This document shows positions 9,901 through 21,660 of a stretch of 64,000 nt of DNA, one piece after another. The position numbers were made by a program, and so were the translations under genes. Positions within the stretch are counted from its first letter, which is position 1; each line of letters opens with the position of its first letter. A model generated the notes under the pieces. The model saw only the letters and a list, made by a program, of their open reading frames with translations, did not search any database and was not told where the DNA came from. The stretch is from the NCBI GenBank assembly GCA_033964015.1, contig CM066913.1, forward strand, positions 22,591,854-22,655,853. The letters run 5' to 3'. The DNA is from Scolanthus callimorphus (Eukaryota > Cnidaria > Anthozoa > Actiniaria > Edwardsiidae).

Positions 9901-12900
9901 TGTGGGCCTGGAGGTGCCATTTGGCTTGGTGAAAAATAAGAAACGATGGAGTACCTCAGGTCCCACACTTGGTATTTTTTACTGCAGTTGCGATTGTAAT
10001 TGCACCCAATGTGGGTCTGAGATGTATTTAAAATTTGGAGTCCCTCGGGCACCATACTGGGGCCCATCAACGTAAACGAGCTGTTAGTGTAATGGATGTC
10101 TGCTCCCTTTTGTAGGCGGCGGCTGTATTAAAAGAAGTCTTGCCCTCACTAAAGGGATTACAACACTGGATAAGCAATAATGACGTCATGCAGGTTAGAG
10201 TTATAGAGCTCGTACGTTTTTTTTCTTGCGGGGGGGGGGGGGGGGGGGGGGGTCTGTCATTAGTCCCGAAAACGCTGATTTCGCCAAAAAGCTAGATCCC
10301 ACATTTGATACTTGTTGATAAGGGAAAAAAAAAACGTTGAATCCAGAGAAAAGTAATCGCAATTCCTAAAGTAATGATCCCGGTCCGAGGACTGAAAAAG
10401 TGGTCTCGGATATAGATTCACCCGTCCAGGATGCGCGAGCAGTGTGCGCAGTAACATTAGTGGGCACTGTCCCTCAGTTACAGCATCTCCTCTGACTATG
10501 TAATTTGTCGTGACGCTCTAGTTTAAGTTTCCCTGTAATGAATGTAGGAATGTAGGATACCCCACGATTTAAGACTATATTAATAATATATTTGGTCTTT
10601 GGTCCTCCTTGTTGGCAATCTTTCTATTTTAAAGACGTAAACAACCTTTTTATCGGTCTCAGGATTTCTGTCTGTGTATTGAGCGAGCTATAGACACCAT
10701 TAGAGACTACATGGGCGCATTAGTGGCAGAACTCGCCGAGATTATTGTCCAATTTTACACGGCGACGTCGAGTAGCTCCCTCTTGGATTCATCTGCCATG
10801 GTAAGCGAAAAAAGGCGATTACATAAGAGTCTAACGTTCTAGATAGAGCGGTTTTCACATGACTGTCGTGAAAACAATTGCAATTGAGCAATCACTAGCC
10901 AATCAGAATCGAGAGAAATCACAACTTGCTCAATTTTTTTCTCAGCCAATCACCAGCCGAAGCAACTACTAAGTAATTCTAAGTAATCAGAATTTGATTG
11001 GCTGAGAAAAACGAGTAGCCAATGAGAACGCAAAGCAATCGTAATTACATAACAAGTCTTGACAGTCATGTGAAATCCGCTCTAATGTAACAGCAAGTGG
11101 AACTTCTTTGACTTTATGTAGATGTTCAGGCAAGCCTGTGGCCGCGTAGCACTAAGTTCAACAGAGTGGAGATAAGGAATTAACCTTGTGTGAAAGCTAA
11201 CGTGCTAATGAAATGGTCCCATGTGTGCTTCTGAGCGTTAGCCCTAGTAAGCGGAGAAAGAGAAAAAATCTCTGACCCCGAGAGGGATTCGAACCCACGA
11301 CCTCAGGAATTGTACATCCGATGCTCTACCAGCTGAGCTATCAGGTCAGACTGGGAGCAGGTCGGGGTATATTAGATGTTATGGTCGCGGTAATGAAGTG
11401 AATATATGTAGATGTTCAGGCAAGCCTGTGGCCGCGTAGCACTAAGTTCAACAGAGTGGAGATAAGGAATTAAGTGTGAAAGCTAACGTGCTAATGAAAT
11501 GGTCCCATGTGTGCCTATGAGCGTTAGCCCTAGTAAGCGGAGAAAGAGAAAAAATATCTGACCCCGAGAGGGATTCGAACCCACGACCTCAGGAATTGTA
11601 CATCCGATGCTCTAACCAGCTGAGCTATCCAGGTCAGACTGGGAGCAGGTCGGGTATATTAGATGTTATGGTCGCGGTAATGAAGTGAAGATATGTAGAT
11701 GTTCAGGCAAGCCTGTGGCCGCGTAGCACTAAGTTCAACAGACTTTTGACTTTAGTTTTGGCAATGGCAGTAAACTTTAATCACTGGCAACAGCTAAAAC
11801 CGTTGCATCACGACCCTCATTTTCAAAACCATTGAATCAAACTATCTGAGCCAATTGAACTCTTGCCCTGTTTCGCCTAGTGCAGTCAACTGGCTTCCCT
11901 CTGAACTGAAACCAGACAACGTCGCGACGGAAAGCCAAGCGACTGCACTAGGCGAAACAGGGAAAGAATCTGATTGGCTCATAAGGTTTGATTGGCGGAA
12001 CAGGAAAGTCAATTTTGAAAACGCGAGTCGCGATGGAACGATTTTAGCTGTAGCAATACAAACTGTAAACTGTAAATGTATATACACTTAGGTTCTGCGC
12101 TTTTACTTTTTTAATTTGGGCACATAAAGATGCACCGGGATTTGCAGGATGTGCGTCGTAAATTTCTGGTGCTAATCGTAAACTTACGTCCATGAATTAT
12201 TCTTTATTTCCAGCTCTTGCATTACTAGTATTAAGATTGATCGCAGAAAGAAATCTGCATATGACCACATGAAAAAAATGGGAGATGGACTTAATTGCCA
12301 ATACTGCCACAGAAACGTTCAGTTCCCCAATAACACCTTTCGACTTGCTCGATTGGTTCCATGCTTAATCTCCCTAGAGGTCTTTGGTTCGAGCCTGAGC
12401 TGAAAAAATTCACAGTCTCTTCAAACAATAACTAAAACGCTTACTCTCCCGCTAATACGACAATTCATTTTTTAACAGTTTGTGGGCATGTACGGGTGCG
12501 AGGAACCTCATTACGCCACTGTTGCCGTAGCGTTCCAGAAAATCGCCTCCTTCTCACTACAAATTCTACAGACTAGTATGTATTATCGTGGACGTCCCTG
12601 GCATTATCTGACTTTGTTCAATATCTGAGTAGTATAGTATGACAGAAAAGGATTCTGTTTTTAATAGCATCAAATTCGTATTGCTTGCTGTGGACAAACC
12701 AGTGCAACAACGATTCAACATCATTCCACTTTTGTGTTGAACACGCACTGGACATTAAAGCGGGGATTCAAGGTCGTTCCGTAACGTAAACGGTCGATGC
12801 CTTTAAGAACGGTCGTTGCCATTTCTGTGTGAACGGTCAATGCCTTTTCAGAATGGTCGTTGCCATTTCTGATCCCTTGGGACAGTCAGTCAATATCATT

Positions 12901-15900
12901 CATATAGCTTCGTTCTATAGATGCTAATGAAAGATAGTACAAATCCCATTAATATATAGATTTAGCCACTGGCTAAAAGCGGAGCTCCTGGTTATAAAAT
13001 TTTCTATGTGAATGAAAGGGATTCCCATGTGTACATGGTTTATATGGTTGCTTTAGAGTCTTCACGAGATATTAATTTTTCAAGCATAGATGACGTCATC
13101 GATGACGTCATATCACGTGACCACTTCATTTCGTTCATATGGTGGCCTAGACTACACTACCCAAGTTTGGTTCTTTTAGAGTTTTCCCTTCACGAGATAT
13201 TATTTTTTCAAGCATAGATGACGTCATCGATGACGTCACATCACGTGACCACTTCATTTTGCTCATCTGGTGACCTAGACCACACTACCCAAGTTTGGTT
13301 GTTCTAGAGTCTTCTCTTGACGAGATATTCATTTTTCAAGCATAGATGACGTCATCGGTGACGTCACATCACGTGACCACTTCATTTCGCTCATCTGGTG
13401 ACCAAGACCACACTGCCCAAGTTTGGTTGTTTTAGAGTCTTCTCTTCACGAGATATTCATTTTTCAAGCATAGATGACGTCATCGATGACGTCATATCAC
13501 GTGACCACTTCATTTCGATCATATGGTGGCCTAGACCACACTACCCAAGTTTGGTTCTTTTAGAGTTTTCCCTTCACGAGATATTATTTTTTCAAGCATA
13601 GATGACGTCATCGATGACGTCACATCACGTGACCACTTCATTTTGCTCATCTGGTGACCTAGACCACACTACCCAAGTTTGGTTGTTCTAGAGTCTTCTC
13701 TTGACGAGATATTCATTTTTCAAGCATAGATGACGTCATCGATGACGTCACATCACGTGACCACCTCATTTCGCTCATCTGGTGACCTAGACCACACTAC
13801 CCAAGTTTGGTTGTTTTAGAGTCTTCTCTTCACGAGATATTCATTTTTCAAGCATAGATGACGTCATCGATGACGTCACATCACGTGACCACTTCATTTC
13901 GCTCATCTGGTGACCAAGGCCACACTACCCAAGTTTGGTTGTTTTATAGTCTTCTCTTCACGAGATATTCATTTTTCAAGCATAGATGACGTCATCAATG
14001 ACGTCACATCACGTGACCGTGCTACAGCACCCCCCTTGTGGCATAGACAAAATATCCCAAGTATGGCTGTCTTAGCATGTTCCCTTGAGGAGATATAATT
14101 TTTTCTTTGCATACCACAGGGTTCCCATGTGTACACGGACGACGGACGGCGGACGGACGGCGGACACTATAGGTTTAATACCAGAAAAATAAAGAAAAAA
14201 TCATATCTCCCGAAGGGAAGCTTCTCTAGAAGCCAAACTTGGACAAACTTTCAAAGACCATCAGAGGAACTCTACACCAAAGTCACGTTCCCTCACGCCA
14301 TCAATGACGTCATCAAAATGATCCAAAATGCCCGTGACGTTCAAAAATCAACTCGATGGTATACGTTTTTCCCTTAGGTATGGTGCTCCGCTTGCGCGGG
14401 CCTTCGGCCCGCGCTGGAGCTCCGCTAAAAAGTACCTCAAACCCAGCGAATTCACTCGTAGCGCACTGGTTTAGGGTTTGGGTTAGTAATCGGGTTACCG
14501 GTTAGGGTTCTAAACGGGGTACAATTAATATACGATTTTTTTTTCCTTTTACCTTTACTGAGACAACGAAACTAAAGTGCCGCCCACAGGCAACGACCGT
14601 TTACGAAACGGACAACTGCAGCGGCGATGTCAAACCCATTGAGAAACTTTCAACCTGGAGTTTTAAAAAAATGTTGAATGATGTTTAATCGAATGCTGCA
14701 CATTTATGGAAATCTGGAAAACTGTGTTTTTTTTCGTTTTGTTCCGACAGATCTTCGAGAACATGGCGACGTTTTACAATATCTCATGCAGCTAGTTGTC
14801 CGGGTAAGTGCGTTAATTGCTTTCAATAAAAATTGGTCTTGGTATACGAGGGAAGTTAGGAGACTGCACTTCTGTGGGCAAAACACGGGAAGAGATCTGA
14901 TTGGTTCACAAGCTTTAAGAATAATAAATCCAAAGATAAATCCAAGCTTCGAAAACAGGCGTACAATACGCGTGTTTTAGATGCAATGTAATGAATCAAA
15001 GACTGCTTTCATTTTCGTTTATTAAAAGGGAACATATAAAATAATCTCGATGACTGCATGATTTTGTTTTGCAGGCCCTCAAAGCCAACGCTCGTATGGT
15101 GTTTGAGTGCGAAGGGCTTATCGCTCATCTCGTTAATTGCGGTAAGATCTCTGAGATGTTTTTATTTTAGCAAAGTGATGCATCCGAATTCCTCCTTAAA
15201 ATTTCATGTTTTCTTGTTCATTTCAGGACTTTTGGCAATCGAGCTACCGGAGGCTTATGCTGTCAAAGCAGCGAGTCATTTTTTCGTAAGTTTGACGCTT
15301 CTTGAAGGAATTCCTCCCCGTTCGTTTTGCTTGTTTCAAAGCCTATGTGTAGTATAGCCATTGCCCGCCGATATGCGCTTCGGTGATCCTACCGCAAGGC
15401 ATTTTTGTTAAAACAATCATGTAGGGAGCTCTTAGAAACGGACCCTTGGTACAAGCTATATATACCGCCCTTCTTTCCCAGTTTTCCCTTTATTCTCCAA
15501 CGACAAAACAATGTTCACTCCACGTTAAGCAAACAGTTTGCCTCTGTTTGTTGCTTTACAACTGTTTCAATTAACGTTGCTTCGTAGAGCCGTGTACTGT
15601 AGCATGAACCATGTATCATGCTTCATAGCCTGCAGTATGTCATGGGAACAACTAAATACAACTTATTTCTCCCATCTGGAAGCCTGTTGTTGGACTTTTC
15701 TACTTCAGAAATCTATAGTGACGTTTGCAAACTAGCACTATTTTTCATCCGATCAACGCAACACTATCTTCTTTGTTCGACAAATTCTCAGTACGTTCTA
15801 GGTATTGCACACAATATCGCATATTGAGAAAATATTTCACACTAAAAACCTATGTTCTATTCCAAGCATTTGCAAAGCGGACAGAACTAAATTCGAAATA

Positions 15901-18900
15901 ACAAACTCGATTGTGCTCTAACTTCTTGCTTTGCCGTTTAACGGAAAGACATTTTTGGTTATGAGCTGCTATGCAAATTTTCAACCAAATGTTGCTTTTG
16001 ACTCGTGTGCATTGAGCTGAAACGAGTTCTGAGAATGAAACAAAGATGGTTATTTCCAGTTTTCTTGATGCTTAGCAGACTAATCCAAGGAAACCTGTAA
16101 TGAAGAAAACTAATCGCGCTTTCAGATGCGAAAATTTTGGGTTATTTTATTCGACGGGAATTGTTCCCACAACGCATACACGGTTCGCGATACATGGTTT
16201 CACGAAGCAATGTCAATTGAAACAGGTGTATACGTGTTTACGTCCCCGCCGACGACCACCTAGATTCCTTGTAAAACTAGGCGCATCTTCCGCATTCATT
16301 TTTTTTGCCCACCATATCTCTCGGTGGAAAATAAACAAGATTTCAGTCACACATTTCAATCCGATTATGTCATTTGTAGAGAAGAAACAAAGTTGAAGTC
16401 GAAGTAGCAATAGCTTTGAAATGGCTTCATTGATAAATTAGTAAAGCAGAAAATTATTTAAGCCGGCTTTTCACTAGTGAAGTAAGAGCCGGACAAGGAA
16501 ACGGAGACGTAAGGACGCTTGCGTTCGTGTGAAAATCAAAGAACGGAGACAGAGAAGGAAACGTGAACGGTGAAGGAATCAGAACGGAAGGTTTCCTTTT
16601 TCTTACGTCTTCGCTTACGCTAGCGTCGCTACCGTCACGACGATTTCCACACAAGCGTCCGTCTCCGCTTATTAAAGACCAATTCCCAAAGCAAACTTTT
16701 TTTTGAAATAGTTGTATGTTGTTTGTTGCTTCAAGGTGTCGTTAATAAGCACATACCAGACCATGGAAGTCACACAACAAACACTAGACGTGTGTGGACA
16801 ACTTCTTGTCGATCAAGTTCTCAAGGTTAGCGTTTTACTTGCTAGTTGAAATAATGACGCCAAGAGAAGGCTCTTCTGTAATTGACCTGTGAGTGGAGTG
16901 CAATCTGGTAGGAAATCAAACGCGTGATTTCAACATCTACATCAACTGATAATTAGTACTAGTGTAGCAGCCCCCTTGCGGCCCGCGCTATTTCCGGTTT
17001 TCGCTTACCCCGATTCCCTCCCCCTTCTCTTTTAGAGCCGCTACGCAGGCTATACTAGTGGGGTACCCGATAAAAATTCACGAATGCAATTTTTAATTTG
17101 ATGCAGTTGATTGATTGTATGTCGACGTGAAGTGATCACGTCACGTAGCCTGTAGACCGTGAGAAATGGTAATGTTTGAAAATTGAATTGAATTTACTAA
17201 GTTTCTCGCGTAAAAAAAAGTGGTCAGAAAATGTTGTGCAGGTGGATGGGTGCTGGTTAAAAGACAGTTCGTTACTAGAGCACAGTCCTTAGTTTTCTAA
17301 AGTATGGCCTGGAAAGTCCTTGAATTTCATCGTTCGTACAAACCTTGGGCTCCCTTCCGAGCTTGTTAGTCCTGCTTTCGCTGCCTTTGATACGCTTTTT
17401 GTGTTCGCTTTTCTCTACCTCGCTCCGCTCCCCCCCCCCCCCCATGACCCCCTTACCTCGCGCATTTCACAGTTCACAGTCTCTCTCCTCATTGCCGATG
17501 TCTTTGTTGTGTACAGGGTATCGGGGGAGCTGTTCCTCGCCAGTGTGTTGATATCCTTGCAGAGATATTATTTGCCCTCAACAAGCACTGTAAACAAGTC
17601 TTCAGTAAATGGATACAGGTAAATGCACTTGCTTTTAAGAATTGACAATTCCCCTTTTGTTTTGTTATTTAAAAGTTTGAGCTTCTTTGCTCCTTTGTGA
17701 TTTGACTGATCTAAGATATCCGCGAGCTGGCTAATGGCATTGTTTTGATTCCTTTCCGTAGCCGTTTGTCAGAATGGACGGCATCCCGTCACCACTAGTT
17801 AACGCTCAGCAGAAGCAACAGTTCGTCAACTCTGTCTTGAGGTGAGTTGCTTATCAATGATCGCCAGTATTGGCATTATTGTTATCGTGATCGCCACCGG
17901 TGAACGCTGTGTTGGAGTAAACCGCGCGGCCTGGGTCGAGCATCCTTGTTCAGCCATTTTGTTCTTGTTGGAATTCATTTTCTCGCTGAACTTTTATTAA
18001 AGCGTTTTCCTTCGTACATCCTGGTGTCTGGTGTAAACCCTTGTTATCTACTGGCGGATGACAAAATATATTGTTAAGGCGGCTGCCTACAGTTTTTCTT
18101 GGACTTGACCTCTTAACTTTGAGCGACCACAATTCTGAAAGATCAAAGTTCAAGATGATGCACGATTTATTGTCATCAGTGTTTCCATAGCAACAAAACA
18201 GGGGGTCACAATTGCAGATTTCTGTAGGACTTAGTCTATTTCTCACATTCCAGCATTCAATTTTGCTCCTGTTATTCTGGTTCAATGAGCGGAACCGGTC
18301 ACGCTAGTTCTGTAGCGCGCCTCTAATTTTCATTTCAGCCGAGCTAATCAACTCCAGTTCCTGCTGGATAAGATGGCGATCAGACAAAACTTACTTCTTT
18401 TACTGCGGAACGTCCTTCTAGAGCTAATAAGAGCTAAACGTGACAGGTTCGGTTCACTGAATCATAACAGAGGTGCTACACTTGTCCATGCTGGAATGTG
18501 AAAACCGAGGTGAAATTTGAATAAGAACTACAGCCGATGAAAACTGCAACAGCTTTAAAATCTTGAGCGGAACTAGGAATAAGGTGGTGAACTTTAGAAT
18601 TTTGTCAGACGTTATCGGCGACGTAATTTTTTTTCTTACGCGGACAGCATCTCGCTAATATGGTCAATTTTAAGTTAAGAGCGCGAGAAAAAATTTCGCC
18701 ATCAGGAACTTTCTCTGGAGCCTTAGTTGTGTTCGAAATGATATTTTGCGAATTTGCTCAAAAAATTGAAATTTGCATCGATGTTCATTATGGAAAATCA
18801 AAAGCACTTCCTGGCATCGAAATTGGCAAACAAGTAGTTGTATACCTTGTGATGAATTTTGCGGTAAGAGATTTCGCTAGCCTATTTCAAAAGCCATTAA

Positions 18901-19623
18901 ATTCATAATAATTAGAAAGCAAGTGAAAACATTTTGAATTTCAAAGGCAAAAAAGTCGCCTGGAATATCTTGAAATCGGCTTGGTGAATTTTCTCAAAAC
19001 TTCGTATACGTACCTAAGAATTAGCGCTTGGTGTGTCATTTTAAAGTTTAGATCGAATTTCACGTGGAACTTTTGCTAATTAAAACAGTGACCCCTGTTT
19101 CGTTGCTATGGAAACTCTGATGCCAATAAATCGTGTATCATCTTGAACTTTGATCTTTCTACAGCAAATGGTGAAAATTTCAAATTCATAGGTAAGTATA
19201 TTTCAGAATTGTGGTCGCTCAATGTTGAGAGGTCAAGTCCAAAAAAAATGTAGGCAGCCTCCGTCATACAATATTGTTAAGTCATACAAAGCTACCTGTC
19301 TACCATGACGTTTTATAGAGACGATGGAATAGCACTGTTCATGCTGACGTCATCCACTGTTATTAATGTACCAACAAGAGATCGCCGATTGGTTAACAGA
19401 ACAAAGGGTGCATGCTATTCACCCTCATTAGTACATAATGACAATATTGATAAACATGGATGGAATAGCGCTACTCCTTTAGAAAACACACTGTCGCGTT
19501 ACAGATAGCTCTTTTTCTTTATCCAGAGCACACGCCAACAAGAAAAGAGTCAAAGATGCCGTTAGGGAATTTTCTCTCATGTGCCGAGGGTTACACGGTA
19601 CAGCGTACGCTGCATGGAGCTGA
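4093..19623 (+). CDS. IPO13: Importin-13, C-terminal half (17 exons, 5' end outside window)
   Basis: Seventeen spliced segments read as the C-terminal 533 residues of importin-13, a HEAT-repeat importin-beta family receptor that carries cargo through nuclear pores with Ran. Exons: 4093-4142, 4993-5088, 5807-5951, 6498-6682, 7835-7861, 9379-9513, 9599-9703, 10116-10193, 10663-10800, 12479-12575, 14751-14803, 15075-15141, 15227-15285, 16736-16825, 17517-17618, 17762-17841, 19527-19623. Every junction is GT-AG and phases agree throughout (1604 nt = 2 + 534 codons). Matches to the human protein as I recall it include DEKEQFRYYR, SYSEWL, AEILFALNKHC and the C-terminal MCRGLHGTAYAAWS before TGA at 19621-19623. 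No exon for the preceding part (human region ending ...WSS) is seen between 2934 and 4092, so the 5' half lies upstream of the window. The introns are loaded with mobile elements. Confidence 0.95.
4226..4585. repeat. Degenerate inverted-end repeat in importin-13 intron
   Basis: Near the left edge TTTTTTTATAAGAAC appears, and near the right edge GTTCTTATAAAAAAAA. Inside are several TAAGAACATnCn-like segments. This looks like a small foldback element without coding content. Confidence 0.55.
4886..4920. repeat. ATT microsatellite
   Basis: A run of TTATTATTATT-type triplets lies in an importin-13 intron. Confidence 0.85.
5226..5516. repeat. Two adjacent palindromic repeats
   Basis: TTAGTATAAACCAACTA (about 5228) is mirrored by TAGTTGGTTTATACTAA (about 5400). 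Directly after, CAATTAGACCTC (about 5420) is mirrored by GAGGTCTAATTG (about 5500). Both are non-coding inverted repeats in an importin-13 intron. Confidence 0.6.
6705..7125. repeat. SINE-like dispersed repeat
   Basis: The stretch has a tRNA B-box-like end (on the minus strand, GGATCGATTCCCGGCTGGGA at about 7085-7105). It also has a core reading GGGACCTCGG...GTCTCATCCGAAAGAC, a type of segment I associate with widely shared invertebrate SINE cores. There is no open frame of note. Family naming is uncertain. Confidence 0.4.
7835..7861 (+). CDS. IPO13: Importin-13 microexon (27 nt)
   Basis: This nine-codon exon reads AALAGKIIK, aligning with DVLMKQIHK of human importin-13. It lies between an ...ACACAG acceptor and a GTTAGT donor, with phase 0 on both sides, so skipping would remove nine residues from a HEAT helix without breaking the frame. 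Confidence 0.85.
8093..9125. mobile_element. TIR element of about 1 kb, non-coding
   Basis: TTTTAGTATATACTACACGG at 8093 is mirrored by the inverse ending at 9125, giving terminal inverted repeats of about 25 bp. The inside holds a second palindrome (ATCTCGGGATA... near 8150) and no convincing gene. It lies in the intron before the 9379 exon. Confidence 0.65.
9147..9207. repeat. Perfect 23-bp hairpin with 15-nt loop
   Basis: The arm 9147-9169 (GTGAATAGTGGCGAATAGTC...) is exactly complementary to 9185-9207, around a C/T-rich loop. It may be the core of a small palindromic MITE spanning about 9120-9230. Confidence 0.85.
10231..10252. repeat. Poly-G tract
   Basis: About 22 consecutive G residues lie in the intron after the exon ending at 10193; the exact length may be a sequencing artefact. 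Confidence 0.8.
10844..11084. mobile_element. Palindromic MITE in importin-13 intron
   Basis: TAGAGCGGTTTTCACATGAC at the left is mirrored by GTCATGTGAAATCCGCTCTA at the right. The 240-bp inside is rich in CCAATCAGA-like segments and non-coding. Confidence 0.72.
11115..11750 (-). repeat. tRNA-derived SINE unit in tandem (about 2.2 copies of 290 bp)
   Basis: A 290-bp unit starts at about 11115, again at 11405, and partly at about 11692. On the minus strand each full unit has a tRNA-like head with an A box (TAGCTCAGCTGGTTAGAGC) and a B box (GGTTCGAATCCC), with acceptor ends TGACCTG/GGGGTCA nearly pairing. The anticodon arm does not pair well, so I call it a tRNA-derived repeat and not a functional tRNA gene. 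The heads are at about 11268-11350 and 11556-11640. Confidence 0.7.
11835..12005. repeat. Palindromic repeat
   Basis: CCCTGTTTCGCCTAGTGCAG (about 11866) is mirrored by CTGCACTAGGCGAAACAGGG (about 11942). Flanking GAGCCAAT/ATTGGCTC pairs extend the arms. It is non-coding. Confidence 0.72.
12944..14445. mobile_element. Foldback-like element carrying the 128-bp array
   Basis: The left end has ATATATAGATTTAGCCACTG followed by GCTAAAAGCGGAGCTCC. The right end has GGAGCTCCGCTAAAA in inverse orientation. Between them lie the 128-bp array and, at about 14205-14325, one diverged unit in inverted orientation (its complement contains AAGTTTGG and GAGATAT in unit order). The whole block is therefore probably one non-autonomous element in an importin-13 intron. 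Related ends occur near 47561, 49748 and 52610. Confidence 0.55.
13036..14030. repeat. 128-bp tandem array with CRE palindromes and E-boxes (about 8 units)
   Basis: CATAGATGACGTCATC starts at 13085, 13213, 13341, 13469, 13597, 13725, 13853 and 13981, exactly 128 bp apart. Most units contain the perfect palindrome TGACGTCATCGATGACGTCA (two CRE/ATF-type octamers) and then TCACGTGA, a CACGTG E-box. Units 1-3 and 4-6 share diagnostic differences, so a 384-bp block was duplicated. Several ORFs of about 60-70 codons here are repeat by-products. Confidence 0.95.
18079..19271. mobile_element. TIR element in the last importin-13 intron
   Basis: The left arm (GGCTGCCTACA... GACTTGACCTC, about 18079-18215) is mirrored by the right arm (GAGGTCAAGTCC...TGTAGGCAGCC, about 19085-19260). 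The arms include a shared stretch on AAAGTTCAAGATGAT and AATCGTG. The 10-bp sequence TATTGTTAAG flanks it at 18069-18078 and 19272-19281, a likely target duplication. A 111-codon minus-strand ORF in the left arm lacks recognisable domains and is not called. Confidence 0.65.
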
Positions 19624-20405
19624 CATTACGCCAGGATAATAAGATGGCATTTGCAATATGGAGCCCCTTCGAGGATGTGCTGAGCTAGGTTGAACATGGC
19701 GAAATACAGCTTTTACAAACACGCAGTCAGAAGCCGTACGCGCCCAGACCGCTATGTCGTCTGGGTAGTAGGTCTTGATTCGACTCACTGTTTGAGTACA
19801 CGAGTTACTAGTTAACTACTGGGCTTTACTATCTTTGATAAAGGTCTTTTTTTTTTAGAATTTAGCTGCCAGACCAGTGAGGTAAACATCAAAATAGGAT
19901 ATCCATACGGCCTTTCGATCTTTGTACGTAGGCTTGAGCACTTACAAGGCCGACAATCTTTATTAAAAGAGCTGCATATAGCTATAATTTCGCTGCGAAA
20001 TATCTCGCCACGAGGTCAGTGGTCATACCGCAATATTCTTGACAAAAAGCAGTTAAAATGCCCTGGAAAAACAAAGTACTTGAATCGAACTCTCGAGCAT
20101 ATATTTTTGTGGATTGACAAAGAACACGTGTCGTAATTCTAGCGGCCATTTCTAACCTACTCGATGCAAAAGTGTATATAAAGGGAAAATAATGAGTTGC
20201 CTACAACTTTCTTATTTTCTTTATCTTCTTTTCCTTTTCTTCGTGTTTAAAACGTTTGTATCAGTATTCCTTTAATTTTGTTTTAATTCTATGGTGTGAC
20301 TTGCTTGGAACCGGTATTTTTTTCTGGGTAGCTTACTGCAATTTTCATAATTCTGCGAACTCTACGCCAACCAACAAAACCGCGTTTTGGCTTCCGTCAA
20401 TCAAA
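19624..20405. other. Downstream of importin-13: no further gene seen
   Basis: This should hold the 3' untranslated region. No AATAAA close to the stop was found; the nearest clear one is at 20655-20660, beyond the MITE. Nothing else is supported. Confidence 0.4.
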
Positions 20406-20408
20406 TAA

Positions 20409-20613
20409 GACCCCGTCCACACTACACCGTTTTCAAACGAAAACGGATACTTTTTGCTCCGGATACGGCTATCGTCCACACTACAACGCGAAAACGATCA
20501 CCGAAAACGGCGAAAACAATACGAAAACGATAAGTGTGGACGCAAATCTTTTTGAAAACGGAGCAAAAAGTATCCCGTTTTCGTTTGAAAACGTTGTAGT
20601 TGTGGACGGGGTC
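20409..20613. mobile_element. Harbinger-like MITE, copy 1
   Basis: The terminal inverted repeat GACCCCGTCCACACTAC is flanked on both sides by TAA (20406-20408 and 20614-20616), the 3-bp duplication expected for PIF/Harbinger elements. The inside is a palindrome of GAAAACGG-type segments. Other copies lie at 36440-37441 and 44532-44735. Confidence 0.8.
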
Positions 20614-20616
20614 TAA

Positions 20617-21660
20617 GTAAACATCTATGGGTGATTTGAGATGTGTTTTGACCTAATAAAGACTAGCTAGGCTTGAAAGCCAAATTTTCCACCATAAAAT
20701 GCAAACAAAACTAAGAAAGAATCCACGTGTCTGTCTTAAAAGGTTTGATTGATTGTTAAAATTTGCTTCGCTTTCAAAAAAGCGTTTTTGAAATGTCGGC
20801 GAAGCAGAGCATTAAGTTATTATATGGCAACGATCGTGCGCGTGCTCTGATTGGCTGTTACAAGGTCATGAAATCCCGGCATGACCTCTCAGAAATCTCG
20901 TAATGATAAAACGAGAAAAGAAAGCCATTTAATAAACAACTTACCAACCTCTTCCTCAGCTTTGGTGCATCGACGGCTCGGTTGATACACCAGAGCCTCG
21001 GTTTCCCGTAATGCCGGACCTTACCATCAGTTAGTAAGTAGTAAGTACCAGAATGCTGGTCTACAAGCTTGTTCAAAATTCAGTGCCTGTTAAGCCCGTA
21101 CACACTTAGCGACATAGGACGTCGTTATGTCGAGAAAATAATTGCATGAGAAAATAATTGAAATAATCAATATTTTCCATGGAGCATAATTAGATTACTT
21201 CACCAAAGCAATCTTATGTTATTTTTGTGGACTTCAACTTTTTCAAACCACTAAATCGTGTCGCGTGATACTTTTCTTATGTCGTTATATCGCAAGTGTA
21301 CACCGGCATAGGCGAGTTTATTCCGAAAGTCGCATCCTTTGGACAAATGACTTTACTCGCCGAAGCGTTATTTGGGAGAAAACGCAAAATATACGCTGCC
21401 AACGTACAGTCAATAATGATTTAAAATCGAAGTTGTTATAAATTAAGAAAAGAATAAAAGAAACCGAATGAGATAAGTGAAAAATATCGCTATACGATGA
21501 TTTATATTGCTGGCGATCAGGCGTAAGTGATTGAACTGCGGAACTGTCTGGCTTGCTGAAACTCTAGAAGGAAGGAAGGTCATGGAATTTTTACAAAAAC
21601 CTATCAAAGTCATGGAAATATTTTGCTGAAGAAAGATTTGCAAGATGTTTAGTGTGTATA
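20617..21660. other. Intergenic stretch without a supported gene
   Basis: Short ORFs near 20858-21076 and 21443-21643 show no domain, splice or codon support. I see nothing else here. Confidence 0.4.

Noticed and set aside
11268..11640. Two functional tRNA genes
   Set aside because: A and B boxes are good, but the anticodon stem does not pair and the units continue into a shared 200-bp body, so a tRNA-derived repeat is more likely.
13008..14098. Repeated ORFs of about 62-69 codons in the 128-bp array
   Set aside because: Each is the same repeat translated; 128 is not a multiple of three, so no long frame is possible.
17950..18285. 111-codon minus-strand ORF
   Set aside because: It lies in the arm of an inverted-repeat element, lacks domains and is not supported by the mirrored arm.
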